DNA of 64,000 bases, from the NCBI GenBank assembly GCA_964521285.1, contig CAZFQS010000005.1:132241-196240 (forward strand). Reading direction: 5' to 3'. Made by a program: the position numbers and the translations under genes. Below are positions 16,773-25,038 of the stretch, piece after piece (the stretch's first letter is position 1; each line of letters begins with the position of its first letter). This DNA is from G020354785 sp964521285 (GTDB lineage: Bacteria; Bacteroidota; Bacteroidia; Bacteroidales; UBA10428). The notes under the pieces are model-generated. The model made no database searches, was not told the DNA's origin, and saw only the letters and a program-made list of their open reading frames with translations.

Positions 16773-17155
16773 TGTTGCCCTAAGGAGTATTTATTATTAG
16801 GAAGATTATAATATGATAAATATTCTTTTCCTGATTATTAAGAATTTAAAATTTTTTTAATCATATAATTTTATAATAGATATAATCATATAAATATTTA
16901 ATATTCAGCGTTATAAGCATGAGTTATTAAATTATTAATTTAATGTACCGAAAGAACATCAGACAATTTTATTATAAATTTTATTTTACTGATTTAAAGT
17001 CGGTTCTATTATTTTTTTTTATATTTATTGCTTAAATATATTTTCCTAAACCGCAATAATTTTTTTTTATTGAAAACATTAGTAAGTTTGTACTGTTAAT
17101 AAAAATTAGAATAACAAACTTTAATTGAAATTGTATAACAAATAATTAATTAATT
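16773..17155. other. 383-base AT-rich intergenic region
   Basis: No reading frame of note and no RNA gene seen. Very AT-rich. The only assignable element is a -7-like TAAGTTTG at 17083-17090 for the following lipoprotein gene. No convincing terminator hairpin follows floA. Confidence 0.6.
17083..17090 (+). promoter_or_regulatory. -7 element before the OmpA/TPR lipoprotein gene
   Basis: TAAGTTTG fits TAnnTTTG. The -33 region is a poly-T stretch without a clear TTTG. The leader would be about 60 bases. Confidence 0.35.
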
Positions 17156-18880
17156 ATGAAGAAAATTAAGCGAAACTACTTAACATCTGTTGTTGTTGCA
17201 GCTTTTTTGCTAAGCAGCTGCGGCGGTTTAAATAAGATGGTCGATAAATCTAGCGACGTATCCTATCAAGTACAGCCTAATCCGCTTGAAATGCATGCCG
17301 GACAGGTAGAAGTTACCATTGATACCAAATTCCCTGAAAAGTATTTCAATAAGAAGGCTGTAGTTGTTGCCACTCCTGTATTAAAATATGAAGGGGGGCA
17401 GACTGAATTTGAAGCAACTACACTTCAGGGAGAAAAAGTTGAAGCTAACAATAAGGTAATATCCTACGATGGAGGAGGGTATTCTTACACAGGGAAGATT
17501 CCTTATACTGATGAGATGCTTCGTTCAGGGCTTTATGTTGAAATGTCAGCACAAATAAAAGAAAAGACTCCGATAGAAATACCAGGCATTAAAATTGCTG
17601 ATGGAGTTATTGCAACACCTGCTCTGGTAGCAGTTAATCCCAAGACTATTCTGGCTGGTGACAAATTCCAGAGGATCATTCCGGAATCTCTTGATGCCGA
17701 CATACATTATGTGATTAATAAGTCTAATGTAAGGGATTCAGAACTTAAATCTGAAGATATAGTTTCCTTGCAGGATAAAATTAAAGAAGCAAGCCAGGCA
17801 GAGAAAAAGGAATTTAAGGGAGCAAACATTTCAGCTTATGCATCACCTGACGGGCCATATGATCTCAATGAAGGATTGGCTGAAGACAGACAGGAATCTG
17901 CACAGAGATACATGAAAAGAATACTGAAGAAAGCCAAGGTATCAGACGCTGACGCTGAAGGATTCATGAGTCTTGCCTCTACTGCAGAAGACTGGGAAGG
18001 ATTTAAAAAGCTTATGGAAGAGTCTGATATACAGGATAAAGAACTGATATTAAGAGTTCTCTCGATGTATTCTGATCCTGTAGTAAGAGAAAAAGAAATT
18101 AAAAACATCGCTGCTGCTTTCAAGGAAATAGCTGAAAAAGTTCTGCCTAAACTTCGCAGATCAATGTTAAACGTTAATATTGATAAGATAGGCTATTCAG
18201 ATGAAGAAATAGCAGAACTGGCAAAAACAAATCCGGATACATTAAATCTCGAAGAGATTTTATATGCTGCCACACTTACTGAAGATCTTGAAGAAAAACT
18301 GGCAATTTATCAGAAAGCTGCTGAAAACTTTCCTGAGTGCTTTAGAGCTATAAATAATGTTGGCCATGTATATGTAAAGTTAGGCAAAGTTGCAGAAGCT
18401 AAGGAAGCTTTCGTGGCTGCCAAAGAACTTAAGGAAAATGATGTTATTAAGAATAATCTGGGAGCAATTGCCTTGTTAGAAGGTGATTTGGCAAAAGCTG
18501 AAGAATTATTCACCTCAGCTATGGGAGCTGGTGATGTTGTAAACTACAATCTGGGGATTATTAAAATTAAACAGGCTGATTATGATGCTGCTGTTAATTA
18601 TTTTGGTAATGAACCTTCATTCAACGCTGCACTTGCTCAATTACTTAGCGGTGATACTGAGAAGTCATTGACTACATTAAACCAGTTAGGAGATGTTGAC
18701 TGTCCAATGGTTTATTATTTGAAAGCCGTAGCTAGTGCAAGAAGTGACAGAGAAGAAGGTGTCCTTAATAATTTACGGACAGCTGTTGGCAAAAAAAGCG
18801 AATTAAAGGAACATGCTAAGAAAGATCTTGAATTTGCAAAATATTCTGAAAACGAGGCATTCACTTCAATAGTAGAATAA
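17156..18880 (+). CDS. Lipoprotein with an OmpA-like module and C-terminal TPR repeats
   Basis: A 574-residue protein with lipobox LLSSC (Cys22). The N-terminal half is beta-rich (about residues 30-180). A segment at about 222-260 (ISAYASPDGPYDLNEGLAEDR) matches the glycan-binding loop region of OmpA-like domains (ASPDG...N..L...R). The last third (about 360-560) holds tetratricopeptide-like helices, e.g. FRAINNVGHVYVKLGKVAEA and NNLGAIALLEGDLAKAEELF. A TPR plus OmpA-like lipoprotein recalls PorE of T9SS, but the domain order differs here, so I do not name it. A cell-wall-anchored scaffold in the periplasm is likely. A strong terminator follows. Confidence 0.7.
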   Translation: MKKIKRNYLTSVVVAAFLLSSCGGLNKMVDKSSDVSYQVQPNPLEMHAGQVEVTIDTKFPEKYFNKKAVVVATPVLKYEGGQTEFEATTLQGEKVEANNKVISYDGGGYSYTGKIPYTDEMLRSGLYVEMSAQIKEKTPIEIPGIKIADGVIATPALVAVNPKTILAGDKFQRIIPESLDADIHYVINKSNVRDSELKSEDIVSLQDKIKEASQAEKKEFKGANISAYASPDGPYDLNEGLAEDRQESAQRYMKRILKKAKVSDADAEGFMSLASTAEDWEGFKKLMEESDIQDKELILRVLSMYSDPVVREKEIKNIAAAFKEIAEKVLPKLRRSMLNVNIDKIGYSDEEIAELAKTNPDTLNLEEILYAATLTEDLEEKLAIYQKAAENFPECFRAINNVGHVYVKLGKVAEAKEAFVAAKELKENDVIKNNLGAIALLEGDLAKAEELFTSAMGAGDVVNYNLGIIKIKQADYDAAVNYFGNEPSFNAALAQLLSGDTEKSLTTLNQLGDVDCPMVYYLKAVASARSDREEGVLNNLRTAVGKKSELKEHAKKDLEFAKYSENEAFTSIVE

Positions 18881-18892
18881 AAGAAATCAACA

Positions 18893-19459
18893 TTATAATT
18901 TTAAAAGCGATCCTGAAAACTCAGGACCGCTTTTTTTTAGTTTATTAATGAGATCCCAGAGTACTATCCCAACACTTACTGATATGTTAAAAGAATGTTT
19001 TGTTCCGAACTGCGGAATTTCAATACTTATATCACTCATATCAATAACCGATTGATCTACTCCCTTCATTTCATGTCCGAATATAAGGGCATAACTTTCA
19101 TTTTTTTGTAAAGGAAATTCATTTAACATAACACTTGAGTCAGTCTGCTCAACTGAAATTATTTTATATCCCTCTTTCCTGAGTTGTTTTATAGCATCAG
19201 TTGTTTTGTTAAAATATTTCCATTCAACTGAATCAGTGGCACCCAGGGCAGTTTTATGTATATCTTTGTGTGGAGGAGTAGCTGTAATACCACACAGGTA
19301 AACAGCTTCGATTAGAAATCCATCAGCTGTTCTGAAGACGGAACCTATATTATTAAGACTTCTTACATTATCAAGTAAAATTATAAAAGGAAATTTTTCT
19401 GTCTTTTTAAATTCTTCCACTGATTTCCTATTTAGTTCAGAATTTTTTAATTTTCTCAT
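18893..19459 (-). CDS. TrmH/SpoU family RNA 2'-O-methyltransferase
   Basis: A 188-residue SpoU-class enzyme lacking the extra N-terminal substrate domain of RlmB. Knot motifs: NVRSLNNIGSVFRTADGF (motif 1), ALIFGHEMKGVDQ (motif 2) and KHSFNISVSVGIVLWDL (motif 3, with Phe in place of the usual Leu of SLNVSVA). Family knowledge points to methylation of a tRNA or rRNA ribose, but the target cannot be read from sequence. Its last codons overlap the terminator of the convergent lipoprotein gene. Confidence 0.85.
   Translation of the reverse strand: MRKLKNSELNRKSVEEFKKTEKFPFIILLDNVRSLNNIGSVFRTADGFLIEAVYLCGITATPPHKDIHKTALGATDSVEWKYFNKTTDAIKQLRKEGYKIISVEQTDSSVMLNEFPLQKNESYALIFGHEMKGVDQSVIDMSDISIEIPQFGTKHSFNISVSVGIVLWDLINKLKKSGPEFSGSLLKL
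18906..18938 (+). terminator. Strong terminator lying inside the 3' end of the convergent methyltransferase gene
   Basis: AGCG-A-TCCTGA (18906-18916), loop AAAC, TCAGGA-C-CGCT (18921-18931) and eight T residues. It ends the lipoprotein transcript, yet bases 18896-18938 also encode the last residues (PEFSGSLLKL) of the minus-strand methyltransferase. Read on the minus strand the hairpin is followed by a weaker T run, so it may act both ways. Confidence 0.85.
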
Positions 19460-19562
19460 CTTTTAGAATATTAATTTTTTTCCTAATATGATCATAATCC
19501 TGATGTAAGATAAAAAAAATAAATATTTTAGTATTATAAAATTTAATTAAAGCAATAATAAC

Positions 19563-20750
19563 ATGAATATACACGAGTACCAGGGGAAATTGATATTGAA
19601 AAAGTATGGAGTTGCAGTACCTGCAGGTATTGTGGCTTCCACGCCTGAAGAAGCTTTAAATGCAGCAAAAGAATTACAAAAAGAAACGGGAACAGTTTCT
19701 TTTGCAGTGAAGGCTCAAATACACGCAGGCGGAAGAGGTAAAGGAGGAGGAATAAAAATTGCCAGGAGTATTAATGAAGTCAGGCAATATGCAGATGAAA
19801 TTATTGGTATGCAGCTTATAACTCACCAGACAGGTAGCGAAGGTAAAAAAGTAAACAAGGTCTTAATCGAGCAGAATATTTATTATCCTGGTGACAATCC
19901 GATTAAAGAATATTATTTAAGCGTCCTTTTAAACAGGAATACAGGCCGCAATATTGTCATGTATTCTCCCGAAGGAGGTATGGATATTGAGACAGTCGCA
20001 GCCAAAACACCCCACTTAATTTATAAGGAAGAAATTGATCCTTCTGTCGGGTTTCTACCTTTTCAAGCCAGAAAAATTGCTTTTAATCTTGGTTTGAGAG
20101 GAAATGCTTTTAAAGAAATGATAAAGTTTTCAACTGCCTTATATAAGGCATATACTGAGAGCGATGCTTTACTTATTGAAATAAATCCTGTTATAAAGAC
20201 TTCCGATAATATGGTATTTGCTGCAGATACAAAAGTTAATCTGGATGATAATGCTTTGTTTAGACATCCGGAATATTTAGCAATGAGAGATCTTACTGAA
20301 GAAGATCCTGCAGAGGTTGAAGCATCGAAGTATAATTTAAATTTTATAAAACTTGATGGCAATATAGGCTGTATGGTGAATGGAGCAGGGTTAGCCATGG
20401 CTACTATGGATATGATAAAATTATCAGGAGGAAATCCTGCGAATTTTTTGGATGTTGGCGGTACAGCAAGTGCCGAAACCGTAGAAGCCGGATTCAGGAT
20501 TATTTTAAAAGACCCAAATGTAAAAGCCATTCTAATTAATATTTTCGGGGGGATAGTCAGATGTGACAGGGTTGCCCAGGGAATAGTTGAATCTTATAAA
20601 TCAATAAAAAATTTAAAAGTTCCTGTTATAGTTCGTTTGCAGGGAACTAATGCAATGAATGCTAAAAAACTTATCGATAAATCGGGGATGAAAATATTAT
20701 CTGCAATTACTTTGGAGGAAGCTTCTGAACTTATTAAGAATAGTATTTAA
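19563..20750 (+). CDS. sucC: Succinate-CoA ligase (ADP-forming) beta subunit
   Basis: TCA-cycle enzyme subunit (395 residues). N-terminal ATP-grasp domain starting MNIHEYQGKLILKKYGV, nucleotide-binding AQIHAGGRGKGGGIK (about residues 54-68), metal-binding LIEINPVI (about 205-212), and the C-terminal CoA-ligase domain with GGTASAETVEAGF and NIFGGIVRCDRVAQGI. The alpha subunit gene sucD is not adjacent; the next gene is convergent arginine deiminase, ten bases away. sucD must lie elsewhere in the genome. Confidence 0.95.
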   Translation: MNIHEYQGKLILKKYGVAVPAGIVASTPEEALNAAKELQKETGTVSFAVKAQIHAGGRGKGGGIKIARSINEVRQYADEIIGMQLITHQTGSEGKKVNKVLIEQNIYYPGDNPIKEYYLSVLLNRNTGRNIVMYSPEGGMDIETVAAKTPHLIYKEEIDPSVGFLPFQARKIAFNLGLRGNAFKEMIKFSTALYKAYTESDALLIEINPVIKTSDNMVFAADTKVNLDDNALFRHPEYLAMRDLTEEDPAEVEASKYNLNFIKLDGNIGCMVNGAGLAMATMDMIKLSGGNPANFLDVGGTASAETVEAGFRIILKDPNVKAILINIFGGIVRCDRVAQGIVESYKSIKNLKVPVIVRLQGTNAMNAKKLIDKSGMKILSAITLEEASELIKNSI

Positions 20751-20760
20751 GGTTGATAGT

Positions 20761-22020
20761 TCAGTTCTTTCTTTTAATCGGTAAGGTCATACATCTTGGA
20801 CCTCCTCCGCCTCTGGCCAACTCACCACCTTCTATTGTAATAACAAACTTTTTATAGTTATTTAAATCCTTAATGCCATTTAATACGTCCGTAGCCTTAA
20901 TTATTTCATAACCATGTTTGTTTAGTGCCTCATTCGTGTGAACGTTTCTTTCATACCCGATGATTTTTCCCGGGGCGAGGGCAAAGAAGTTGGCTCCGCT
21001 ATGCCATTGTTCACGCTCCTGAATTAAGATCTCCTTACTTCCACCACAGGGAACAGGACGTATATCCAATCCGAGTTTTTTTAATGAAATAATAACATCA
21101 TCTACAGTCTCAATATTTTTAATTTTGCCCTTATCCAGCTTAATAAGTACTGTTTGAAAGTTTAATCGATTGTAAATTACAGGTTCATAAATAATGCAGG
21201 TATTTTTATCGAGGAATGTCAGGACCATGTCAAGATGTATAAAGGATTCAGGTGAATAGGGCAGTTCCTGCACTATTATATACTTTATCTCTTCCTTTTC
21301 CAGCAGTTGATTAATAATATAATCAACTCCCTGCGAAGTGGTACGGGGACCAATCCCTATCAACAAAGTATTATTATTAACAACCATTATATCTCCTCCT
21401 TCAATTGTGATTGCCTTTTCGTTAATATTCTTAGAATCAGGGCAATATGCCTTTATTTGAAATTGGGGGTGATAATTGAAAATAGCTTCCATTATTAATG
21501 CCTCACGAATCCTTACATTTTTAGCCATTTTTGCTATAAATACATTGCTATTTATAACAAAGGATGGGTCTCTGGTAAAGAAGAAGTTATGCAAAGGTTC
21601 AAGTGAGTAATTCCCTTTATTCAGGTAATTGGTTAAATTGATTTTTTCCAGCAGTACTCCTTCAATAAGCTGGTTGATTAATATTCTTTCGGGGATCTCG
21701 GTTAGTTTATGATAAATATCAGTTAATCCACAGGTATTGGTTATTTTTTTTAATAAATCCTTTTTAGACTGTTCATTTTTTAATATATCATATAATAAGT
21801 CTTTAACTTCAAAAACTTTAGCATAATTCTTAAGAATTCCTTTCAACTGGCTGAACTCTTTGGAGGCAACCGATAAATTCAATATATCACTATATAGCGC
21901 TCTTTCTGCTGTTGAAGGAGTCATATTTTCCACTTCAGGCCCCGGAGAGTGTATTATAACCGCTTCAATCTCTCCAATTTCCGAGTTAATACCGACTTTT
22001 ATTTTTTCAACCTCTGACAT
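20761..22020 (-). CDS. arcA: Arginine deiminase
   Basis: Hydrolyses arginine to citrulline and ammonia (EC 3.5.3.6). About 419 residues. Guanidino-group-modifying fold with FFTRDPSFVI, EGGDIMVVNNNTLLIGIGPRT, HLDMVLTFLD and the catalytic cysteine in GGGGPRCMTLPI at the C-terminus. The general-acid His (HLDM) and substrate Asp residues are present. I start at the ATG at 22018-22020 (MSEVEKIKVGINSEIG); a TTG 22 codons upstream would add a hydrophobic tail atypical of the family. No arcB, arcC or arcD is nearby, so it may supply ammonia or citrulline rather than belong to a complete ADI operon. Confidence 0.92.
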   Translation of the reverse strand: MSEVEKIKVGINSEIGEIEAVIIHSPGPEVENMTPSTAERALYSDILNLSVASKEFSQLKGILKNYAKVFEVKDLLYDILKNEQSKKDLLKKITNTCGLTDIYHKLTEIPERILINQLIEGVLLEKINLTNYLNKGNYSLEPLHNFFFTRDPSFVINSNVFIAKMAKNVRIREALIMEAIFNYHPQFQIKAYCPDSKNINEKAITIEGGDIMVVNNNTLLIGIGPRTTSQGVDYIINQLLEKEEIKYIIVQELPYSPESFIHLDMVLTFLDKNTCIIYEPVIYNRLNFQTVLIKLDKGKIKNIETVDDVIISLKKLGLDIRPVPCGGSKEILIQEREQWHSGANFFALAPGKIIGYERNVHTNEALNKHGYEIIKATDVLNGIKDLNNYKKFVITIEGGELARGGGGPRCMTLPIKRKN

Positions 22021-22159
22021 AGAACTGACATAGTATATAAAAGTGAAATATACAAAATATGCAGAAAAATAGTCTGAAATAAACAATCAGTTTTTAATCC
22101 TGGTTTAAGATTTCTACTTTAACAGGATTTCTTTTATCAAAATTTGTCATTACTATGGA

Positions 22160-22609
22160 TTAATTGCCGGTATAGTTAATCTTGCTATGTGAACCATCAC
22201 AGTAAGGTAATTTGCCTGACCGGCCGCATCTGCAAATTGAGGCTACTTTCATTTGTTTCATTTCTTTTCCATCGGTCCCTATAATTTTAAAGTTTCCTTT
22301 GATTATCACTGGCCCGTTTTTCAGTACTTTTATCTCAGTCTTCTGTTCTGTATCCTGGCGATCTTCAGGGACATTCTGTTCTTTTTCAATGTCTTTATTC
22401 CATTTGTATGTTAATGCATTAGTAGGGCACTTATCCACGATTCTTATTATATCTTCTGTTGGTGCTCCATTCATATTAATCCACGGCCTTTTACTCGGAT
22501 TGAAGACTTTTAGCAGTTCCCTGTAACAATAGGTTGCATGAATACATTCACTGGGACGCCAAAATACGGTTATATCTTTATTTTTATATTTTCGTGCTTT
22601 ACTGTACAT
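22160..22609 (-). CDS. Iron-sulfur protein: Fer4_19-like domain fused to a CDGSH domain
   Basis: A 149-residue protein with two modules. Residues about 10-70 fit the divergent mono-cluster ferredoxin domain (CIHATYCYRELLKVF ... VDKCPTNALTYKW). Residues about 105-145 are a CDGSH [2Fe-2S] domain with SICRCGRSGKLPYCDGSH, giving the three Cys plus one His ligands. A linker rich in Glu and Gln joins them. Likely an electron-transfer or redox-sensing protein; its partner is unknown. Monocistronic. Confidence 0.88.
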   Translation of the reverse strand: MYSKARKYKNKDITVFWRPSECIHATYCYRELLKVFNPSKRPWINMNGAPTEDIIRIVDKCPTNALTYKWNKDIEKEQNVPEDRQDTEQKTEIKVLKNGPVIIKGNFKIIGTDGKEMKQMKVASICRCGRSGKLPYCDGSHSKINYTGN

Positions 22610-22939
22610 ATCAACATTTTCAGTAAAAATAGTAAATTAATCATGAATTTTGTTCCCTAATATAACATAACAATGATGAGATTTAATAGTTTAATTTCTG
22701 AATTAAGACAGATATATTTGGAACGGGAGAAAGGATTGTTATACAGGTCAAAATCACTTCAACTTGCACCAGGATAAATAGAGGATATATAAATGATTTA
22801 TTAATTGTGAAGTCTATATGCTTTTAATAACTTTGTTAATAATAAAAATTGGATGTTTGTTTAAACATATGATTTTTTTTTTCGTTTAATAGCTTAAGAT
22901 TATGGCACAAATATTGTGAAGTCAAAAGAAAGTTGAAAA
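22610..22939. other. 330-base intergenic region between divergent genes
   Basis: AT-rich spacer. It holds one short reading frame (22673-22777, listed separately) and a small palindrome CACAA-ATA-TTGTG at 22906-22918 just before the DUF4294 gene. No consensus promoter of the TTTG/TAnnTTTG type was found for either neighbour. Confidence 0.5.
22673..22777 (+). CDS. Possible 34-residue peptide, unknown
   Basis: ATG at 22673 (followed by a second ATG) opens a frame of 34 residues, MMRFNSLISELRQIYLEREK then GLLYRSKSLQLAPG, ending in TAA. Base composition is slightly less AT-rich than its surroundings and the first half would form an amphipathic helix. There is no promoter or homology that I can recognise, so this may be a chance frame or a gene remnant. 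Confidence 0.2.
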   Translation: MMRFNSLISELRQIYLEREKGLLYRSKSLQLAPG

Positions 22940-23545
22940 ATGATTCATAAATTATTAATAGCAGTATTTATCGTATTCCTGATTAATACAGTCAAAGCAC
23001 AGGATACTATTCAGCTTCACAAAGATGGTGCCGCCTATGTACTTTATGGAGTAATAATTGACGGGGATACCTTGTTACTTTCCAGCATTGACGAAGTATA
23101 CATCTTTCCGCTCAGGAAGTTTAATTCAGCAAGGGATCTCAGGAGATACAGGAGATTAATCAGGAATGTTAAAAAAGCTTATCCTTATGCAAAACTTGCC
23201 AAAGCGAAGTTAGATGAAATTGAAGCAAATTTTGTAAAACTAAAAACAGATAAAGCCAGAAAGAATTATATAAAACAAGTTGAAAAAGAAATAAAATACG
23301 AATATGAGGATGAACTGAAAAAACTTACCATAACGCAAGGAAGGATATTGATAAAGCTAATTGATAGAGAAACAGGAGAAACCTCCTATGAACTGGTTAA
23401 AGAATTAAGAGGTTCATTTTCTGCTTTTTTCTGGCAGGCTTTGGCCCGGTTATTTGGTTCTAACCTCAAAAGTGAGTTTGATGCCCATGGTGAGGACAAG
23501 TTGATAAATGAAATTGTAATTCTAATTGAAAACGGGCAGCTCTAA
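22940..23545 (+). CDS. DUF4294 domain-containing secreted protein
   Basis: A 201-residue protein with signal peptide (LLIAVFIVFLINTVKA) and the DUF4294 body. Typical features: YGVIIDGDTLLLSSIDEVYIF, a basic helix RRYRRLIRNVKKAYPYAKLAKAKL (within about residues 72-95), and a long helical C-terminus with TQGRILIKLIDRETGETSYELVKELRG. Conserved in Bacteroidota; function unknown. It is convergent with elbB, 17 bases apart. Confidence 0.85.
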   Translation: MIHKLLIAVFIVFLINTVKAQDTIQLHKDGAAYVLYGVIIDGDTLLLSSIDEVYIFPLRKFNSARDLRRYRRLIRNVKKAYPYAKLAKAKLDEIEANFVKLKTDKARKNYIKQVEKEIKYEYEDELKKLTITQGRILIKLIDRETGETSYELVKELRGSFSAFFWQALARLFGSNLKSEFDAHGEDKLINEIVILIENGQL

Positions 23546-23562
23546 TAAGCCTGATTAAATAT

Positions 23563-24219
23563 TTACAGCAGATTCAGCATTTCTTTAACGACATTTTCCG
23601 CACCCTCCGCAATTTGTACTATGTTAGCATCAAGCATATAACAGGGTGTTGTAACAATTTTATGTTTCTTATCAACAACTGTTTCTGCATGTATCGTATT
23701 TTTATGTTTTGCCCCCATTTGTTCCACTGCTTTTGCGGTTGCGGGATCGCTGCCAATGGTTATTTCAATATCACCCAGCACCTTTGCCAAGATAACAGGT
23801 GAAATACATAAAGCTCCAACAGGCTTTTTTTGCTTCACCATAGATTTAATAGCTGCAGCTGCCTCTTCATTTATATGGCAATTAGTACCTTTAAATGCAA
23901 AATCTGATAGGTTTTTTGCCACTCCGAATCCCCCGGGGAAAATTAAAGCATCATAATTGTCAGCATTGAATTTGCTTAAAGGACTAATCCTGCCACGAGC
24001 AATCCTTGCCGATTCAATTAAAACATTTCTTGTTTCTTTTATTTCTTCACCGGTAATATGATTTATTACATGATGCTGATTTATATCAGGAGCAAAAATA
24101 TCATAAATGGCATTGTTTTTTATAATTGCATACAGGGTTAAAGTTGCTTCATGTATTTCTGCTCCGTCAAATACTCCACAACCGGATAATATTACTGCAA
24201 ATCTTACTGGTCTGTTCAT
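23563..24219 (-). CDS. elbB: ElbB-like glyoxalase (DJ-1/PfpI superfamily)
   Basis: A 218-residue class I glutamine-amidotransferase-like protein close to E. coli ElbB (SCRP-27A/GlxIII-type). The N-terminus RFAVILSGCGVFDGAEIHEA is diagnostic, followed by YDALIFPGGFGVAKNLSDFA (about residues 88-107) and the nucleophile elbow KKPVGALCISPVI (about 130-142) with the cysteine. Reported for the family: weak glyoxalase activity and an influence on isoprenoid synthesis. Monocistronic, convergent with the DUF4294 gene. Confidence 0.9.
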   Translation of the reverse strand: MNRPVRFAVILSGCGVFDGAEIHEATLTLYAIIKNNAIYDIFAPDINQHHVINHITGEEIKETRNVLIESARIARGRISPLSKFNADNYDALIFPGGFGVAKNLSDFAFKGTNCHINEEAAAAIKSMVKQKKPVGALCISPVILAKVLGDIEITIGSDPATAKAVEQMGAKHKNTIHAETVVDKKHKIVTTPCYMLDANIVQIAEGAENVVKEMLNLL

Positions 24220-24337
24220 AATGGTTAAGTTTATTTTTTTTCTAATTTATTGAATTTTCCTGATAAATGGCAATAAAATTTAAGGCTTTTGCAAATTATA
24301 TCTGTATTAAATTATCCGACATACTTTTTATTACATG

Positions 24338-24823
24338 CTAATCATATGCCTTATTATAATCAAGTACCTTAATCACTTCTTCCGGGGCCTGGACCAGTTC
24401 AATTAAAACACCTTCTCCGCATAAGGGAAATTCATTATTTCCTTTAGGATGAATAAAACAAATATTATATCCTCCTGCTCCTTTCCTTATACCTCCAGGT
24501 GTAAAGCGAACACCCTGTTCCTCTAACCACTCAACTGCTTTTTGAAGATTATCTATCCAGAGTCCAATGTGGTTAAGAGCCGGTTCATGTACGGCTGGTT
24601 TTTTATCAGTATCAAGGGGCTGCATAATATCTATCTCAATCAATGCAGGGCCTGAACCTATTTTTAATATATCTTCATCTACATTTTCTCTCTCACTCTT
24701 AAAACTACCTGTTTTATTTAATCCCATTATATCTATCCAGAATTTTTCCAGCCTGGATTTATTTTTACTGCCCAGTGCAATATGCTGTATTCCCAGAACT
24801 TTAAACGGCCTAGTTTTATTCAT
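24338..24823 (-). CDS. VOC superfamily protein (glyoxalase/epimerase-like)
   Basis: A 161-residue metalloenzyme of the vicinal oxygen chelate fold. Two beta-alpha-beta-beta-beta modules are visible: GIQHIALGSKNKSRLEKFW (first His ligand), then PALIEIDIMQ (Glu), NHIGLWIDNLQKAVEWLEEQG (second His) and GVLIELVQAP (second Glu). The four metal ligands H-E-H-E are therefore all present. The substrate could be methylglyoxal adducts or an acyl-CoA epimer; I cannot decide between these. Confidence 0.82.
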   Translation of the reverse strand: MNKTRPFKVLGIQHIALGSKNKSRLEKFWIDIMGLNKTGSFKSERENVDEDILKIGSGPALIEIDIMQPLDTDKKPAVHEPALNHIGLWIDNLQKAVEWLEEQGVRFTPGGIRKGAGGYNICFIHPKGNNEFPLCGEGVLIELVQAPEEVIKVLDYNKAYD

Positions 24824-24841
24824 TTTTTTATTTGTTTATAG

Positions 24842-24900
24842 TTAACAATAGAGCAATAGAACAATAGAACAATTCAACAATATAGCAATTTTACAATTTA
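24842..24900. repeat. Degenerate CAATAGAA direct repeats
   Basis: Seven imperfect copies of an 8-10 base unit around ACAAT(AGA) follow one another (acaatagagcaatagaacaa, then tagaacaattcaacaatata, then gcaattttacaattta). It sits in the upstream region of the VOC gene. Probably slippage-generated; no CRISPR-like spacing. Confidence 0.5.
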
Positions 24901-25038
24901 AAAATAAAACATCTATTATTAAGTGCAATAATGAATTTTAATGGTGAAATTTTATTATTGTCTGTCATGGTATATAATAAAGTATTAAAAATTCTATATT
25001 TTTAATGCATGATTGATTCCGGATTTTAGTTATTAATA

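Noticed and set aside
16773..17155. AT-rich region as a replication origin
   Set aside because: No DnaA-box cluster, dnaA, dnaN or parAB context was seen.
20063..20530. Minus-strand reading frame of 155 codons inside sucC
   Set aside because: It is a shadow of the sucC reading frame, with no motif of its own and a convincing gene on the other strand.
20761..22086. Longer arginine deiminase starting at a TTG at 22086
   Set aside because: The extra 22 residues are hydrophobic and unlike the family; the ATG at 22020 gives the conserved N-terminus.
22673..22777. Confident small gene
   Set aside because: No promoter, ribosome-binding site or recognisable similarity; listed only at low confidence.
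22906..22918. CACAA-ATA-TTGTG palindrome as an operator
   Set aside because: Only five-base arms in AT-rich DNA and no second copy or regulator gene nearby; chance is likely.
24842..24900. CRISPR-like array
   Set aside because: Units are 8-10 bases, degenerate and without unique spacers; no cas genes are nearby.
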